In this document: piece after piece, positions 12,713 to 24,990 of the stretch
Layout of the letters: each line of letters starts with the position of its first letter
How positions within the stretch are numbered: the stretch's first letter is position 1
Assembly: GCA_024734555.1 (NCBI GenBank)
Contig: JANPWX010000073.1
Coordinates: 2,990,743 to 3,054,742 of the forward strand
DNA length: 64,000 nucleotides
Reading direction: 5' to 3'
Source: Trochalopteron elliotii
Taxonomy: Eukaryota; Chordata; Aves; Passeriformes; Leiothrichidae
The notes under the pieces: model-generated
Database searches by the model: none
The model's input: only the letters and a program-made list of their open reading frames with translations
Told to the model about the DNA's origin: nothing
Made by a program: the position numbers and the translations under genes

Positions 12713-15700
12713 TAGGCAAAACACTTTCCCACTGAATAAATCAGTTCTGGATGCACCTTGGTGTGACACTTTTTGCCTACCAGCTTTCAGCTGTTACCCA
12801 CTCCCAGCCGTGAACTGATGCGAGCTATCTCTGGCTTGCCTTTGCCAGAAAAAATGGACTTGACTATTAAGGATAGTAAAACTTTTGCATATTTAACTAC
12901 TATGATCCAGAAATGGCCCTTGCACTTTTAAGGCATATGGAAACGTCCTCTCTGTCTTTCAAAATGGAAAGAGTTCTTTGCAAGTGAAATGCCACGTGCG
13001 CGCGCACACCCACGTGCAGTCCCTGGGCTCCTGGCCCCAGATTCTTCCCAGACCCTTCTGTGCCCAGCAGTGTCCTGTCTCCATAGTGCCTGGTCATTGG
13101 AGTACAGCGGGGCAGAGACTCGTGCTGGGATGAATGCAAAAAGCATACATTTTAAAAGACAGATGATTTTCCTGTTATGCCAGCATCTTTGAATCCCCAT
13201 ATCAGCTGATGGGTTTCCCTAACCTGACGACTTTCAATCAGTTGTTGAAACATTGGCTTTCTCTGTTTTGTTTTCTAAGGAGGGAATGTGGGGTGGGGAG
13301 AATAATGAGGTGTTGTTTGTAACTTCACAGTCCTGATAGTTGGTTTTTATCTTCCATATTTTATGCAAAAACAGACATTATAAGTCAATAAATAATTGTG
13401 CCCTAGGTTGAAAGTTAAGTGTTCAGGAAAGGAAAAAAATGGTTGGCATTTTTCTACATTTTTGTGAAGACTCTTTTGGAAAGGAAGGGTACATATTTTT
13501 GTTGTGTAGTATTTTCTATTTTTGAATGCATTTTCTTGGTACAAGACTGTTTTGTGGAATTTTTTTTTTCTTTTTGGTGAACACATTATTTAAAAAAAAA
13601 AAGAAAAGAAAGAAAAAACTAATTGAAAAGTTTGCCCTTAAGGATATGCTGCAGTTTTGAGGTTTAACATTAAAAAAACCATTCAAGGCGCGTGTTAAAA
13701 GTTGGGGAATTGTATTGTTGGGAGTTTTTTTGTAATTGTTACAAGAAGAAGTTTGTAGCCACTGCTGTTTATTTTGTTTCAGATGAGTAAGTAAAGGGAT
13801 TGTTCTTGTGTTATTCTTTTTTTAAAAAAAAAAGTTATTTATGAAATGTCACAAACACTGGACTGTGAGTTTGTAGGGAAGCATTTTACCACCCTGTGTC
13901 TTCATAGAGCTGTTGGTGATCCTACTTCTCATTACTCTGCCTTATGATCTCCTGAGCAAATTTGGAGGGGATGGCAGGAGGGGAGAGAGAAACTGAATGC
14001 CTTTTTGGCTCAGAGACTTGGGGGAAAATTAGGAAACAGTGTTTTGGAATTCTAAAGCTGGACCATCAGCTCTACTCCTTCTCCCATCTACCAGAGGAAT
14101 GAGAAAGGCTTGCAGTCACTGGAGGAGACAGAAAATTTATGGTACCTGGACGTGGCAGTGTGCAAGGGAAAAGTGACCGAGAGATGTGATGCTCATAATA
14201 ACCTCTGTAAATGACATCTGTTTCTCAGTCAAAAACTCCCTTGGTTTGCCCTCATCCTGCCAGTGGCTTTTGTGAACAACTCACCAACACCACTGAAACC
14301 ATGATGTTGGTTTGCATTTTCCATCGCTGATCAAGCCTTCTTGGGCACCCCAGCAGTGGGAGTGACCAGCAGGGAGCACTACTTAGTTTGATCACTGGTC
14401 TGGATTTGAGGAGGAGTAGAGGCTGAGGGTGACCTAAGAGGTGTGCCATGTTCTCAGTGTTTGAAGAACAGGCTTAAAAGACTAAAGCAGTGCTCCAAGT
14501 ATTCATGGGACTGGAGAAAAGGGAAAGAGGAAGACACCAACAGCCATAACAGAAACTGGAGATATGTAACTGGGCTACATTTGAGACCAACCAGACTCTT
14601 TTCCTTCCTGGACAATAATGCACCAAATCTTGAGACTGTCAAGCAGACAGAAAGCTGAATGTGGCCTTCATTTCTCCTGCCTTTCCTTTTTATTCTCCCA
14701 CTTCCTTTACCCTGAGATTTCTTCTCAGTGAGCACCCGCTCCACTGAGCACTTTTTTGCCCTCCACCTAAACTGCCCTTGCTTTCAAAATGTGGGTTCAG
14801 TCAGGACTGAGTAAAATCATGTGCCTTCTTTTTCCCCTTTTGTAATTATACCAGCCTCCTCCCCTTCCCCAGCTTACACATGTGAAAGACAACAGGAGGA
14901 GGCTCTTTAGAAGTGCTACTTGTCCATAGGTGTCCAGCAAAACAGTAAGGTGGTGGTGAGAGGAAGGGGAGCTGGGAGATACTTTGAGCTCCTTTCCCTT
15001 TCCACACGTAGCAGGTCTTCCCAAGGAGACACCCTCCACCACCACCTCCTCAGACACTCCTCTCTCCTACAGGGCAGCCGTAGTGAGCATGTGGTGGCTC
15101 TTCTCTCCCATGTCAACCCTAGCTTTGTGAAGCACTCACTCAATTTCAATTCATGCCATTTTCAAGCACATTGACAAGACAAATGCAGTTTGTGGCCTTA
15201 TCAAGATTACTTAAATCGCTAAAAGAAAAAAAAAAGGCAACTCATTTCCCTCCCAAGGCTTGTGTCACTTCTAAAAACCCAGTCCATTGCAGTTTAGACT
15301 CCTTTAATCTCAGTCCATTTTGATGATAGTGGCTAAAGTGACTAGCCTAGAATTTAAATGCTGGACTGTCTGGTCTCACGTTTTCTTTGCTATTACCCCT
15401 ACTGTCTGCTTGCTTTTCTCATTTTCAACTATACTCTGCTTAACGAGGCAGCCCTAGCCTTTGGTGAAAGGTGAGAAGAGCCAGTGGGATCCTGGCACAG
15501 GGAAGGTAGTTCATAGACATTTTAGCAAGAGAAGGATATACTAGCTGCCACAGCACATGCACATTATGATGGGCCGACTGCAGTGTTTTTAGGGCAAATG
15601 AACCCCACCCAGTTACTGGAGCATTGCTTGTTCCCAGGTCAGAACCATGGAGAGAAAAGAGCACATTGGCACAATGGAAAAGCAGCTCGCAATCCAGAGC

Positions 15701-16402
15701 TGCTCATGGGCAGACAGGGATCCAACTGCCACCCAGCTTCTCTACCCACTGTACAGTCAGTGTCCCTGACTCCACAGAGGAGCCAAATTTGCTGGAGAAG
15801 CTTTTCTGATTGTAAGAATCAGCACAAAGCAGCCGCTGAGAGGTGTCTGTCTGTCCAGCAGGCAAGGCCAAGGGTGGGCGCCCACCTGTGCTGTTGCCCC
15901 GCAGAGCAGGAAGCTCCATTCAGGCTTTCCTGGAGCTTGCCCTTCTAGAAATCCACCTGTAAAACCTGTAGCACCTGGGTGGTGGAATGAAAAACCCCTC
16001 AATTGCTTCCATAAATGATCCAGTAAATGTAAACATTGTGGATGAGGTATTGGAAGTTTATTTTTTAGGCTCAGCTCTAAAGCCTGGGAGGAGCAGCATG
16101 GGAATTCCCCCTCTCCCAGTTAACAAGTCTGCATGTGTGCACATACATCCAAGAGAAAGGGTGCGTCCCTACCCATCTTTGGTGCTGATGGTCTTAAAAC
16201 ATTTGTCCAAAGCCTACTTTTGACACATTTAGAGAACATAAGAATAGACTCTTATCACATGCAATATTTTCCCCCAGAAAAGGGAAGGAGGGGGAGGAGA
16301 GCAGCATGGGCAGTTGGGATTGTTAGGGTTGGATTATTTTGCATCTTTTGTAAAACTGTAATTTTAACAGTGCCTTATTCCTAATAGATGCTGGCACTTG
16401 GG

Positions 16403-16421
16403 ACACACACACACACACAAT
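16403..16421. repeat. (CA)n microsatellite
   Basis: About nine CA dinucleotides, followed by AATAAA-like sequence. Confidence 0.9.
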
Positions 16422-17429
16422 AAAAGACAGAACTAGGGAGAGTCAGATGGGTCCATCCATAAGACAGAGGTCATTAATCATCATAAAGGAAGCTGTATTG
16501 GGAATGACACAGCTGTGTCAGAATTGGAAACAGTACAAATATTCAACCTCTAAAGCAATTTCCCTTCCACCACCTCCTGCCTTCCCTCCTTGCCAATGGT
16601 GCTGCCCAAGAATAGCTGCCTACACCGAGGCCTGTCACTGCCCCATTTGCTTTTGGCGTTGTCAAGTCCAAGGAGTTTAGCATGGTCATGCTTTCCACTG
16701 CAATCATGTTTTCCATGGGGCATGTGAATGCCAGTTATTTTGCTTTAAATGCACTTTAAAAAAAAAGAAATCAAATCAAAGCTCCAGACTGTTTCAAATA
16801 CATAGGGGAAGACAGTGCATATGTGTTTGAACCCAGTTGACTTTATCTCCAGTTCCAATGTACTCCATGCAGTGTGTATGTATAGAACAATGTGTATGCA
16901 TACAAACACACATGTCAACCTTAAATATCAGCAGACTAACCTTTCTCCTTAAGCTCATGAAACCAGATGCTACACAAACACAGCAGCAGCAGAGGAATTA
17001 TGGTTGGGCTCTTGAAACAGATCACAAAAAATAAAAACAACTACTTGGTCCTTTCTGTATGTTCAATAATTACAGAAGGAATTGGGTTGTAACCAGAATA
17101 AAAAGGAACGGTGCTAAATGAATGAATGGGCAAAAAAAATAAAGAAAGAAAAACAAAAACTCAGCCCAAAAACACAGTTAACCTTTTATACTAATTCACA
17201 CATTGGGTTGGCTTGTTACTTTTTTTTTTGTGGTTTATATAAAAATAAAATTGCATCTAAACGAATCGACCACAAAGATAACAACAAAACAACAAAGCAA
17301 GCAAACAAAAATGCATCCTGCCCTGAGGAAGCGCTTATTTATGGAGGATGTTAGAAATCTCAAAACTCTCGGCCTTGCTCTCACATACCACATGCTCAAT
17401 CAGTCCTTTTTTTAAAATGTCTGAAACTG

Positions 17430-17460
17430 AAAAAAAAAAAAAAAAGAAAAAAAAAAAAAA
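17430..17460. repeat. Poly-A tract
   Basis: About 30 A interrupted by one G. It could be slippage, or the tail of an ancient insertion; no retrogene body is recognisable upstream. Confidence 0.9.
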
Positions 17461-17647
17461 CTTTTTGAAGCACCTTATGTGGCTTCCCATTCCAGGAGTG
17501 GGAGCTGCCTTTTTTTCTTTGAGCACCTTACTGATGTGTTAATGCTATCTGCTGTCTTTTTGTTCCCGGTGGGCTGAGTGGCTGCTGTGAGCACGGGCAG
17601 GGCTGTGCAGGGGCCGGGGGTGCTGCAGAACGCTGCACCCGGGCACA

Positions 17648-17667
17648 TCCATTCCCATTCCCATTCC
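17648..17667. repeat. Short CATTCC hexamer repeat
   Basis: Three tandem CATTCC units; too short to suggest a satellite array. Confidence 0.6.
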
Positions 17668-18428
17668 TCGTGGTGCTGGCTGGGACCCAGATGGAAATTC
17701 CTCTTTGCTCTGTGGCATGGATGGGAGCTAAATGGTGGAGGGAAGAGCACACGCTCTTGTGCGCGGATGTAAAAAGTAAAAATCGGACATTTTCTTCTTG
17801 GGGCCAAAGGAATTCCCAGCAGTCAATAGATGCCGAGTGAATGGAAAACTGCACCCAGGCCTAAATCCTCGAGTCTTTGTGCAGGCAACCAGTGACAATG
17901 ACCTCGGGCATTGTCCTGCCAAGGTGGAGACTTGAGGATTTGGCTGCAGCGGGCAGAGGTCCCCGCGCAGGACATGGATCTGTGCCTGTGTGAGGAGACA
18001 GCCACCCACCCGCACAGCCCCGCACGCACCGCTGTGCACACACACACCCCCCACAGCTGTACAGGCATCTCTCCAGAAACACGGTTCGTGATGATGTGAA
18101 GAGCAGGTCGAAAGTTTTGAGGGGTTAAGTTCCTTTTTTTTCTCTCATTATACTCTGTAAATGGTATGTCAGTTATCAAAAACAAGCAAATAGAAAATCG
18201 TTAAAAAAAAAAAAAACCTTGCATACGCCTTTTCTATCAAGTGCTTTAAAATATAGAATAAATACACACATCCTGCCAGTTTTTTCTTACAGTGAGAGTA
18301 TCCTTACCTGCCATTTAATATTAGCCTCGTATTTTTCTCACGTATATTTACCTGTGACTTGTATTTGTTATTTAAAACAGGAAAAAAAAATAAAAAAAGA
18401 AAATTAACTGTAGCGCTTCATTATACTA

Positions 18429-18447
18429 TATTATTATTATTATTATT
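18429..18447. repeat. (TTA)n trinucleotide repeat
   Basis: About six ATT/TTA units, close to the putative ZBTB20 polyadenylation site. Confidence 0.85.
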
Positions 18448-18526
18448 GTGACATTTTGGAATACTGTGAAGTTTTATCTCTTGCATATACTTTATACGGA
18501 AGTATTACGCCTTAAAAAAATACGGA

Positions 18527-18560
18527 AATAAATTTTACAAGGTTTCTGTTTTGTGTGGAA
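18527..18560 (+). terminator. ZBTB20: Candidate polyadenylation site of the ZBTB20 transcript
   Basis: AATAAA at 18,527-18,532 is followed by a T/G-rich downstream element (ttctgttttgtgtgg, from about 18,544), the classic layout of a vertebrate cleavage site. Beyond it the base composition becomes less AT-rich and the chance-ORF density rises. The ZBTB20 assignment comes from synteny. Confidence 0.45.
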
Positions 18561-21500
18561 GAGTAATTGATGTTGCTAAGAATGATGTTTGTTTCTTTTT
18601 TTTGTTTTTTTTTTTAATGTTACCAGCACTTTTTTTGTAAGTTTCACTTTCTGAGGTATTGTACAAGTTCACACTGTTTGTGAAGTTTGAATATGAAGGA
18701 ATAATTAAAAAAAAAAAAAAAAGACAAAAGAACGTGGCAGGTGTCTTTGTGTGTTTCTTTGTCTGTGGAGAACATGGAAGGCGGATGGGCAGTGTCCTGT
18801 GGACCTCTCTTAGCTTTGATGGGGCATGACAGGAGTCCTGCTGGCACCTGTCTGCAGGGTCAGCCACAAACATTGCTGTGTTGGGATCATTGTCAAGGCT
18901 GAACATCAGCAGTGGTTGATGTTGGAGCCACATGCCTGGCAGTCTGGGGTACTGGTGTCCAAGATACTGCTCAAAGATAAAATTAGAGACTTCCCATTCT
19001 TCTGATTTTAAGTAACTCTGCACCACATCTATGAAAGCAGGACATTCCACTTGCTCAGCCCTTTCCAGGCCCTTCAATACACATTTCCATCAGAAATGTA
19101 TTCTGCTGGTCAGTTCGGGCCCTGAAAGAGCAAAGTGCTCCTCAGGATCCACACTCAATTTAAGGGGTCTCATGTGCCCTGGATTTCCACTTCTTGACAA
19201 TGACTAGTTCTCAATCTTCCAGGTTCAATATTTTTCTTTCCTCTATCATTGCAGCAAGTTCATTTTTAAAAAGTTACAGCAAAAGTGATGTGTGATGTGA
19301 AAACCAGGGCACAGACACTGCCAAGCTTGGGCTGTTGAGGCTGAGAATTAGTACTGTAGCACAAACCAGAACTGAAAATGCAGCTGAGCATCTGCTCACT
19401 TCCCAAACACTGCTCTCACTCAATCAAAACCATGCTGTGTCCAGAAAAGCCCCTAATTTTGTTTCCAGGTCATATACTACAAACAGGTTTACTTTAGGAT
19501 AACCAGCTTTGTGCTTGGAGCAGAGTGAGACCCTGGAGAGGAAACCACAGTACCCTCTCTTTGCTCTTTCTCCCTGCGAAAATTAGGACCAAATTTGGCC
19601 TTTTGTTAGCGTGGCATACAAAACAATGATCTTCTTAATTTGCCATAATGGATGAAGGACAACTATCCCAACAGTCCTGTGACCCATGAGTGTTAGAAGG
19701 GAAAGAATCCTGAAAAGAAACCATGTTGGATAAACTGGTCCATTAACAGCTACAAGGGAAGTTTTAGCATGGAACTAAAATGCTGTTTGTGAGCCCCCTG
19801 AAGCAGAAATGCCAAGTTATCACAGCTCTAACTCCTCACACCTCCCTCTGAGTCACAAGGGCAAATGCACAGAATTCTGGATACTTAAGTTTGCTGGGCC
19901 ACAGGTGCCACAAGCCACAGCCTGCCCAGGCATGTTCCCTGTGTGTCCCTGGCAGTGGCTGAGATATCAAGAACCCAGGCTTGGTCCTACCTGAGCTCTT
20001 AGCTGAGAGATCTTGCTGTCACCTTAATTTGTGACAGACCTGGGAGAAGCCAGAGAGGCTCAGGCACAGCTCGTGCCAGGAACAACAGGGCAGATCTCAC
20101 GTTCACCCACTGTCCCCTCTCAGCCTCACCTTCATCCCTCTTCACCAAACCAGCCCAATTTTGTTGCAGTGTTCCCACTACTGACCAGAGTTCCAATGAA
20201 TTTGGGAGATGGGGTGGTATGACCACACCAAGGGTCTCACTGTCTCAGGAGGAGGTTTGGGATGGGAACTCAGCAGAGGAGTAAGATGGAGCAGAGTTGA
20301 TGTGGGATGTGTCTCTATACCAACCCCATAGGCTGCAGTGCTCCCTACTGGTGTGGGAGTAGATGAGGGAAAAGCTCCTGCAGGAAACCTGTCACCACTC
20401 AAGGAAGAAATAAAATCTCCCAGACTGTACCCTCACATCTGGTCAGTGAGGAGGAGGTTGCTCCCCTGTGGCTTCTCTGGGACAGGGTCAATGCGGCTGT
20501 AGGATTTTCCAGCACACTTAGACACACAAGATAAGCCTAAAATGAGAATCCTGACATGAGCCTCTCCTCAGATCACACCTGTAGTAGCTGGGAGTGGGAA
20601 AACTGGTAAAGTGCCTAGAAACAGGCTTCTGGGGAGCCACTGCATGTCCTCAGTAAACACTTAGAAGGATGTAGGACATCTCACATGGCCACTTATGGGT
20701 GTGCACATCCAGACATTCATTTCTACCACCACAGAGAGGTTTTCCCAGGGGACCCTGAGTCATGGCCTCAGCTCAGCCCTCTTGGAGATTTGGACCTCAC
20801 ACCTCAGATTGTATCTGAAGATACAGTTGAACACAGAAGCATAACATTAGTCTGGGTTCAATACCCTCCTCCAGACTTGCTAAGGTCAGAAACTTCTGGC
20901 CAGGAAACATTTGTTTTAGTTTGAAATGCTCAACCAAGAGCATGCTGGCAGGGCTATGCTCCAGCTGCCTGCCAGAGCTGGGATGGCAGGGTGCCACCCC
21001 AGGGAGAGCAGCCATGACTTGGGTGTGTTCAGCCAGGGTCTGGGCTGGTTCCTTGGCCCAGCCTGGAGTGCTGGGTGTGCACCACTTGTCCCCCAGCATG
21101 GTAAGAACCACGTGGCTGCGTGGTCTCTTCACCTCATCATGCACTTCACTCAGTCAGAAGCAGGTGGCAAATATTAGTGAGCCCTATATTCTTGAGTTAT
21201 TTCATGATTTTAATAATCACAGATGAGCTGGACCCTGGCCAGAACTCTCCCTTACCTGCTGGAGTGAAATAGCAGCCTGAATCAACCAGCAGTGCCTCTC
21301 CGAACTACAAGATTTTCAAGGAAAGTGGAGGATTGCCTTCCCAAGCTAAACAGGGTCCCAAGAGTGCTCCTTGCAGGCCTTTCCCCCAACCCTCAGGCTC
21401 CTTGCAGCCGTAGAACTGGGCAGTGGATGGTATTTGAAACCTCAGCTCCCACATGTGCCTGGCCTCAGGCATGGCTTGAGAGCACAAGGCACGTGCAGGC

Positions 21501-24339
21501 GGCTCCGTGCAGGTCTGTGTGCCCAGGCACAGGGCAGAAGGGATGGATGGCTCAGGGTGTGGGTGTGCAAGGGCTGTACATCCAGCCATGGGATAGGGCA
21601 GGGGCCATGACAAAGAGCCCCCTCCAGAGTCAACACAAGCAGCCAAGAGCCTTTCCCAGCCTGCCAGCAGGGAAATAAAGCTGCACTGCCAGCTGGCACA
21701 GGGGGCTGAACTCAAGATCAGTCTTAAGTTGCTGTGGTTGTTTTTTTCCTAAAGGCCCTTCACTGCAAGAGTCAATAGCTAAATTTCCCCATGCAAGAAA
21801 AAGTTTCATCCCATTAATGCACAGTTGTTTACAACATTAAGAATGAAATGCAAGATTTATACCTCGAGATTTGTGGCTCAATGCTCAGGCTACAGCACCA
21901 CTCCCAAATCGGGATTTTCAGGAATATTTATTTAATAAATATTAAATATGTATTAATCTATTTTATTTTATGCATATTTAAAGCTTCACACTTGCATATC
22001 TCAGAGTATGGAAAATGGAACGTAATTTTTTTTAAAAAAGAACAGGAATCTCAAAGTGGTTTTGGGCCAGCATTCTCACAGAACTAGAAATGCTTCCTTG
22101 TGCCAAAACAAGGATGAATAATCCCCACAGGAAAATGTGGGAAGTTCAAGTAATTTTTATCAAACCTGCAACTTTTTGTAAGTCCTGATAAAAAAATTAA
22201 ATTAAATTACACTCAAATTTCATTAAAATAGCTTGGTTTTTTCAGAAGGGCTGCAGTCCTAATGTTCCCAGCAGATACCCATGGGATGTGGAACAGTTGC
22301 AAACAGTGACTCTGATTCCTGGAGCCCACAGAGATTTGTGAAGTGCTGCAAGGCCGGGTCCATGGGGGCAGTTCTGTGACTCTATCATAGCTCTGTTTCA
22401 AAGGAGGTAAAACATCTACACAGCTCTGAGGAGCTGAACTCCAACTCCTTTTGAAAGTGGGATGTAGCTGCTTTTGCCTTGCTTGTCATTGCCTTCCTGC
22501 AATTTTCCTTGACTGACCTATTCACTAGTGAGTCTGTGCACTGAAACCCAAGGCTGAAGCACAGCAGGAGAATGAGATATCATTTCACCAAAGGAACAAA
22601 AAATGTGATTTCCTTCAAGAGACACAGGAGGATGCCCTTACACAACTGTATGGAGAGAGAGCAAACAAATACTGCCACCAGTGCCCCCACTGCACATCTT
22701 TTTCAGGATCAGACATATTCCCTATGGCCCTGGTGAAGTGGGGTTGACTATGCTCCAAAGCCTTGGAATAGGTGCTTCCTTTAGTAATGATCATTATTCT
22801 CCTCCTCATCATCATCAATGACAACCCTGCAACTCATACAAACACTATGCAGTGTATCTTGCAGACCGAGTCATTATATAAGACGGGAGGGAAGAAATAA
22901 ATATCGTTAATCCAAAGAATTTAAAGTATCTGTAGAAACTCAGCTGTACCATAAAAACTCTCTGTGCCTTACAAACCAGCAGACAGGGGACTCCTTACCC
23001 ACATCCACCCCACTATGGGCTTCAAACTCAAACGTGGGTGGAGAAAAGTATTCAGCTCACAAGGCCCACTTGTGCCATTAGAACATTGTAGGCAACAACA
23101 TTTTAGCACTTCTTTCACCCTGGGACTGTCCTTGTGGCACAGCACTGATGAACCTCTCTCCAAAGCATGGCTGAGCCTTTCCCCAGCTTTAAATTCACTG
23201 GCTGTTTCACAGGGATTTCACACCAGGGCCAGAAGAAATGCATGATAACAGCACTGGCAGCATTGCTGACCACAGTCCCATCTCTCTCATCTTGTCTAAT
23301 TAAAATAAGCAAGCGAAGAAGAATCCTGCTATTCAGACAAATTCTATTTTCCATATAGCCACACTGTCCATCATCAATTAGTCTGATGAATGAGGCAGAG
23401 CCAGCTGTCTGGAAAAGACTAAAAACAAAGCAATCAAAGGAAAAAAAGAAAACAAACAAACAATCAAACAACAGGAGCCAAACTTCCCCAGACAACAGCA
23501 CAATCCTCCTTTTTTTTTCCTTGCATGATTTTGAGGGCCTTGTAGCATTAAGGGACAGACTGAGTGATAAAAGCAACTTGCCCCCACTGCAGATGAATGG
23601 CAGCATTTCAGACACACCCCAGGATTTTTCATTCCCTGTCTGAACCCCAAGAAAGTCATCATAACCCAGCACCCTCCTAGGAACTGCACCTGGACCAGCA
23701 AGTGTGGAGGTGCTGGTCACACACCAGCACAGCTCCCTTGGCAGGAGCAGCCAGGCCACTCTGCCACCAAGTCATGAAAGCAATAGCTCTCACACCTCCC
23801 ACTCCAGCAGACACGGCTATCACAGAGAGAATTTAGGGAATTATTTTAAAAGCTATTCTCTGAAATAAGCATAAGCATGCCACCAACCTGCAGTCATCTG
23901 CATCTGTCTGCAAATGCATTTCTAGTCCCCAGTTTAGCAATTACAGGGAGGGAGACAACCCCTCCTGTATCCCCTGTGGTGGGAATAAGCCATAAGGAGA
24001 CCACTCTGATGTTTTGCTGGGGAAGGAAGAGTGGAGAAGCATCTGCAAGCTCATGGCTTTAATGATGACGGGAGGAAGAAAGTCTCTCAGCCCAACAGGT
24101 CCTCATGCTCTGAAATTTATGACCTGCCACTCCATGTCACAAAGATCTGGGTTTTTTTGGCACCTCTATGCCCACACCAGCTCCCAGCAGAGAGCATCTC
24201 TGCAGCCCACAAGAGTTCAGCCTGCCCCAGGAATTTGGGCAGCAGTTGCTTTGCCTAAGTTGTGGCCTTTAGCAAGCTGGCTCTCAGGTTTGGTTTTCTC
24301 ACCCGAGATTCCGGCTGTTAAGAGTCCTTGCCCCTCTAA
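18561..24339. other. Intergenic, no gene recognised
   Basis: Contains poly-A at about 18,706-18,723 and short chance frames only. None of the frames shows immunoglobulin, zinc-finger or other recognisable motifs, although mammals carry TIGIT and ZNF80 in the equivalent interval. From about 19 kb the composition is more balanced than the AT-rich block to the left. Confidence 0.6.
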
Positions 24340-24990
24340 AAGCCCTGAGCTGCGTCGCGTGGAAAAAAAGCAGTCTTCAAGGCCTTGTTTTCAGATTTCT
24401 CATGTTGTTTATTATTTGATATCTCAGAGTTTTCTCTGCACCCAGCCGAGGTTCGGATAGCGGCTGGGACATGAGGCGACTGCTCGCTGATGGGGCCTTG
24501 CTCTACTCTTATACAGATAACTACTTGTCCATTATTTACTAATTTGTGCCAATGCCTAGTGCCTATACTAGAAAGGTCACTTGTACCTTAACCCAATCCC
24601 CTCAAACTACTTTGTGTCATCTCCACCTCAGAAGATGGAGGACGAGGAAGAAGGAAAAGAACCCAGGGCAACACCCTAAATCCTCCATTTTGTCCCCCAC
24701 TTACCTCTATGCTAAGAATCCTAAAACTACAAAATTTTTCACCCCATGCTGTGCTAAGCTACTAATTTCACATCCTCGAGGTTTGTAATTCTTCTCTCAG
24801 TGTTGGGAGCTTTTCCCATGGACTAAAATCAAACTCGGTGTCTTTCTGGGCTGTGTGCCAAGGTCTCCAACCCCCCTGAACTGGCTTCACACCCCCTGTC
24901 CAGGGTTCAAACCCTGTTCCTCGGGTCACAGGTCATCCAAAGGGATGCTCTGGACTCCGACAGCTGGCAAGGCACCTCTAAAGTTTGCAG
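24340..24990 (-). mobile_element. Degenerate ERV LTR (solo), minus strand
   Basis: On the minus strand a TATAAGA box (complement of 24,507-24,513) is followed about 100 bases later by AATAAA (complement of 24,408-24,413). The intervening block is CpG-bearing and unlike its surroundings, as expected for an LTR promoter plus R region. The sequence downstream of the signal looks like a U5 region. Ends and target-site duplications could not be fixed, and no internal viral genes adjoin, so it looks like a solo LTR. Family assignment needs a repeat library. Confidence 0.45.

Larger units (their letters stand above)
1..18555 (+). other. ZBTB20: Probable ZBTB20 3' untranslated region (long), inferred
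   Basis: No reading frame here resembles a protein; all are short and of chance composition, and no C2H2 zinc-finger exon is present. The sequence is AT-rich and largely repeat-poor, as expected of a long 3' UTR. It ends at AATAAA (18,527-18,532) followed by a GT-rich stretch about 20 bases later. In other vertebrates ZBTB20, a BTB/POZ zinc-finger transcriptional repressor with an unusually long 3' UTR, lies next to DRD3 and is transcribed toward it, which fits this strand and position. The assignment therefore rests on synteny and 3'-end signals, not on coding sequence. The left boundary is unknown because the UTR or gene continues outside the window. Part of the first 800 bases looks like inserted retroviral DNA. 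Alternative: plain intergenic DNA or an lncRNA. Confidence 0.5.

Noticed and set aside
17430..17460. Poly-A tract considered as a processed-pseudogene tail
   Set aside because: No gene-like sequence or target duplication flanks it; simple repeat is the better reading.
18535..19077. Minus-strand frame of 180 codons
   Set aside because: Runs through poly-A and the putative ZBTB20 polyadenylation region; lysine- and phenylalanine-rich composition is due to the repeats.
23115..23759. Minus-strand frame of 214 codons
   Set aside because: Low-complexity Phe/Leu-rich stretch from an A-rich repeat; overlapping frames on both strands; no domain or signal.
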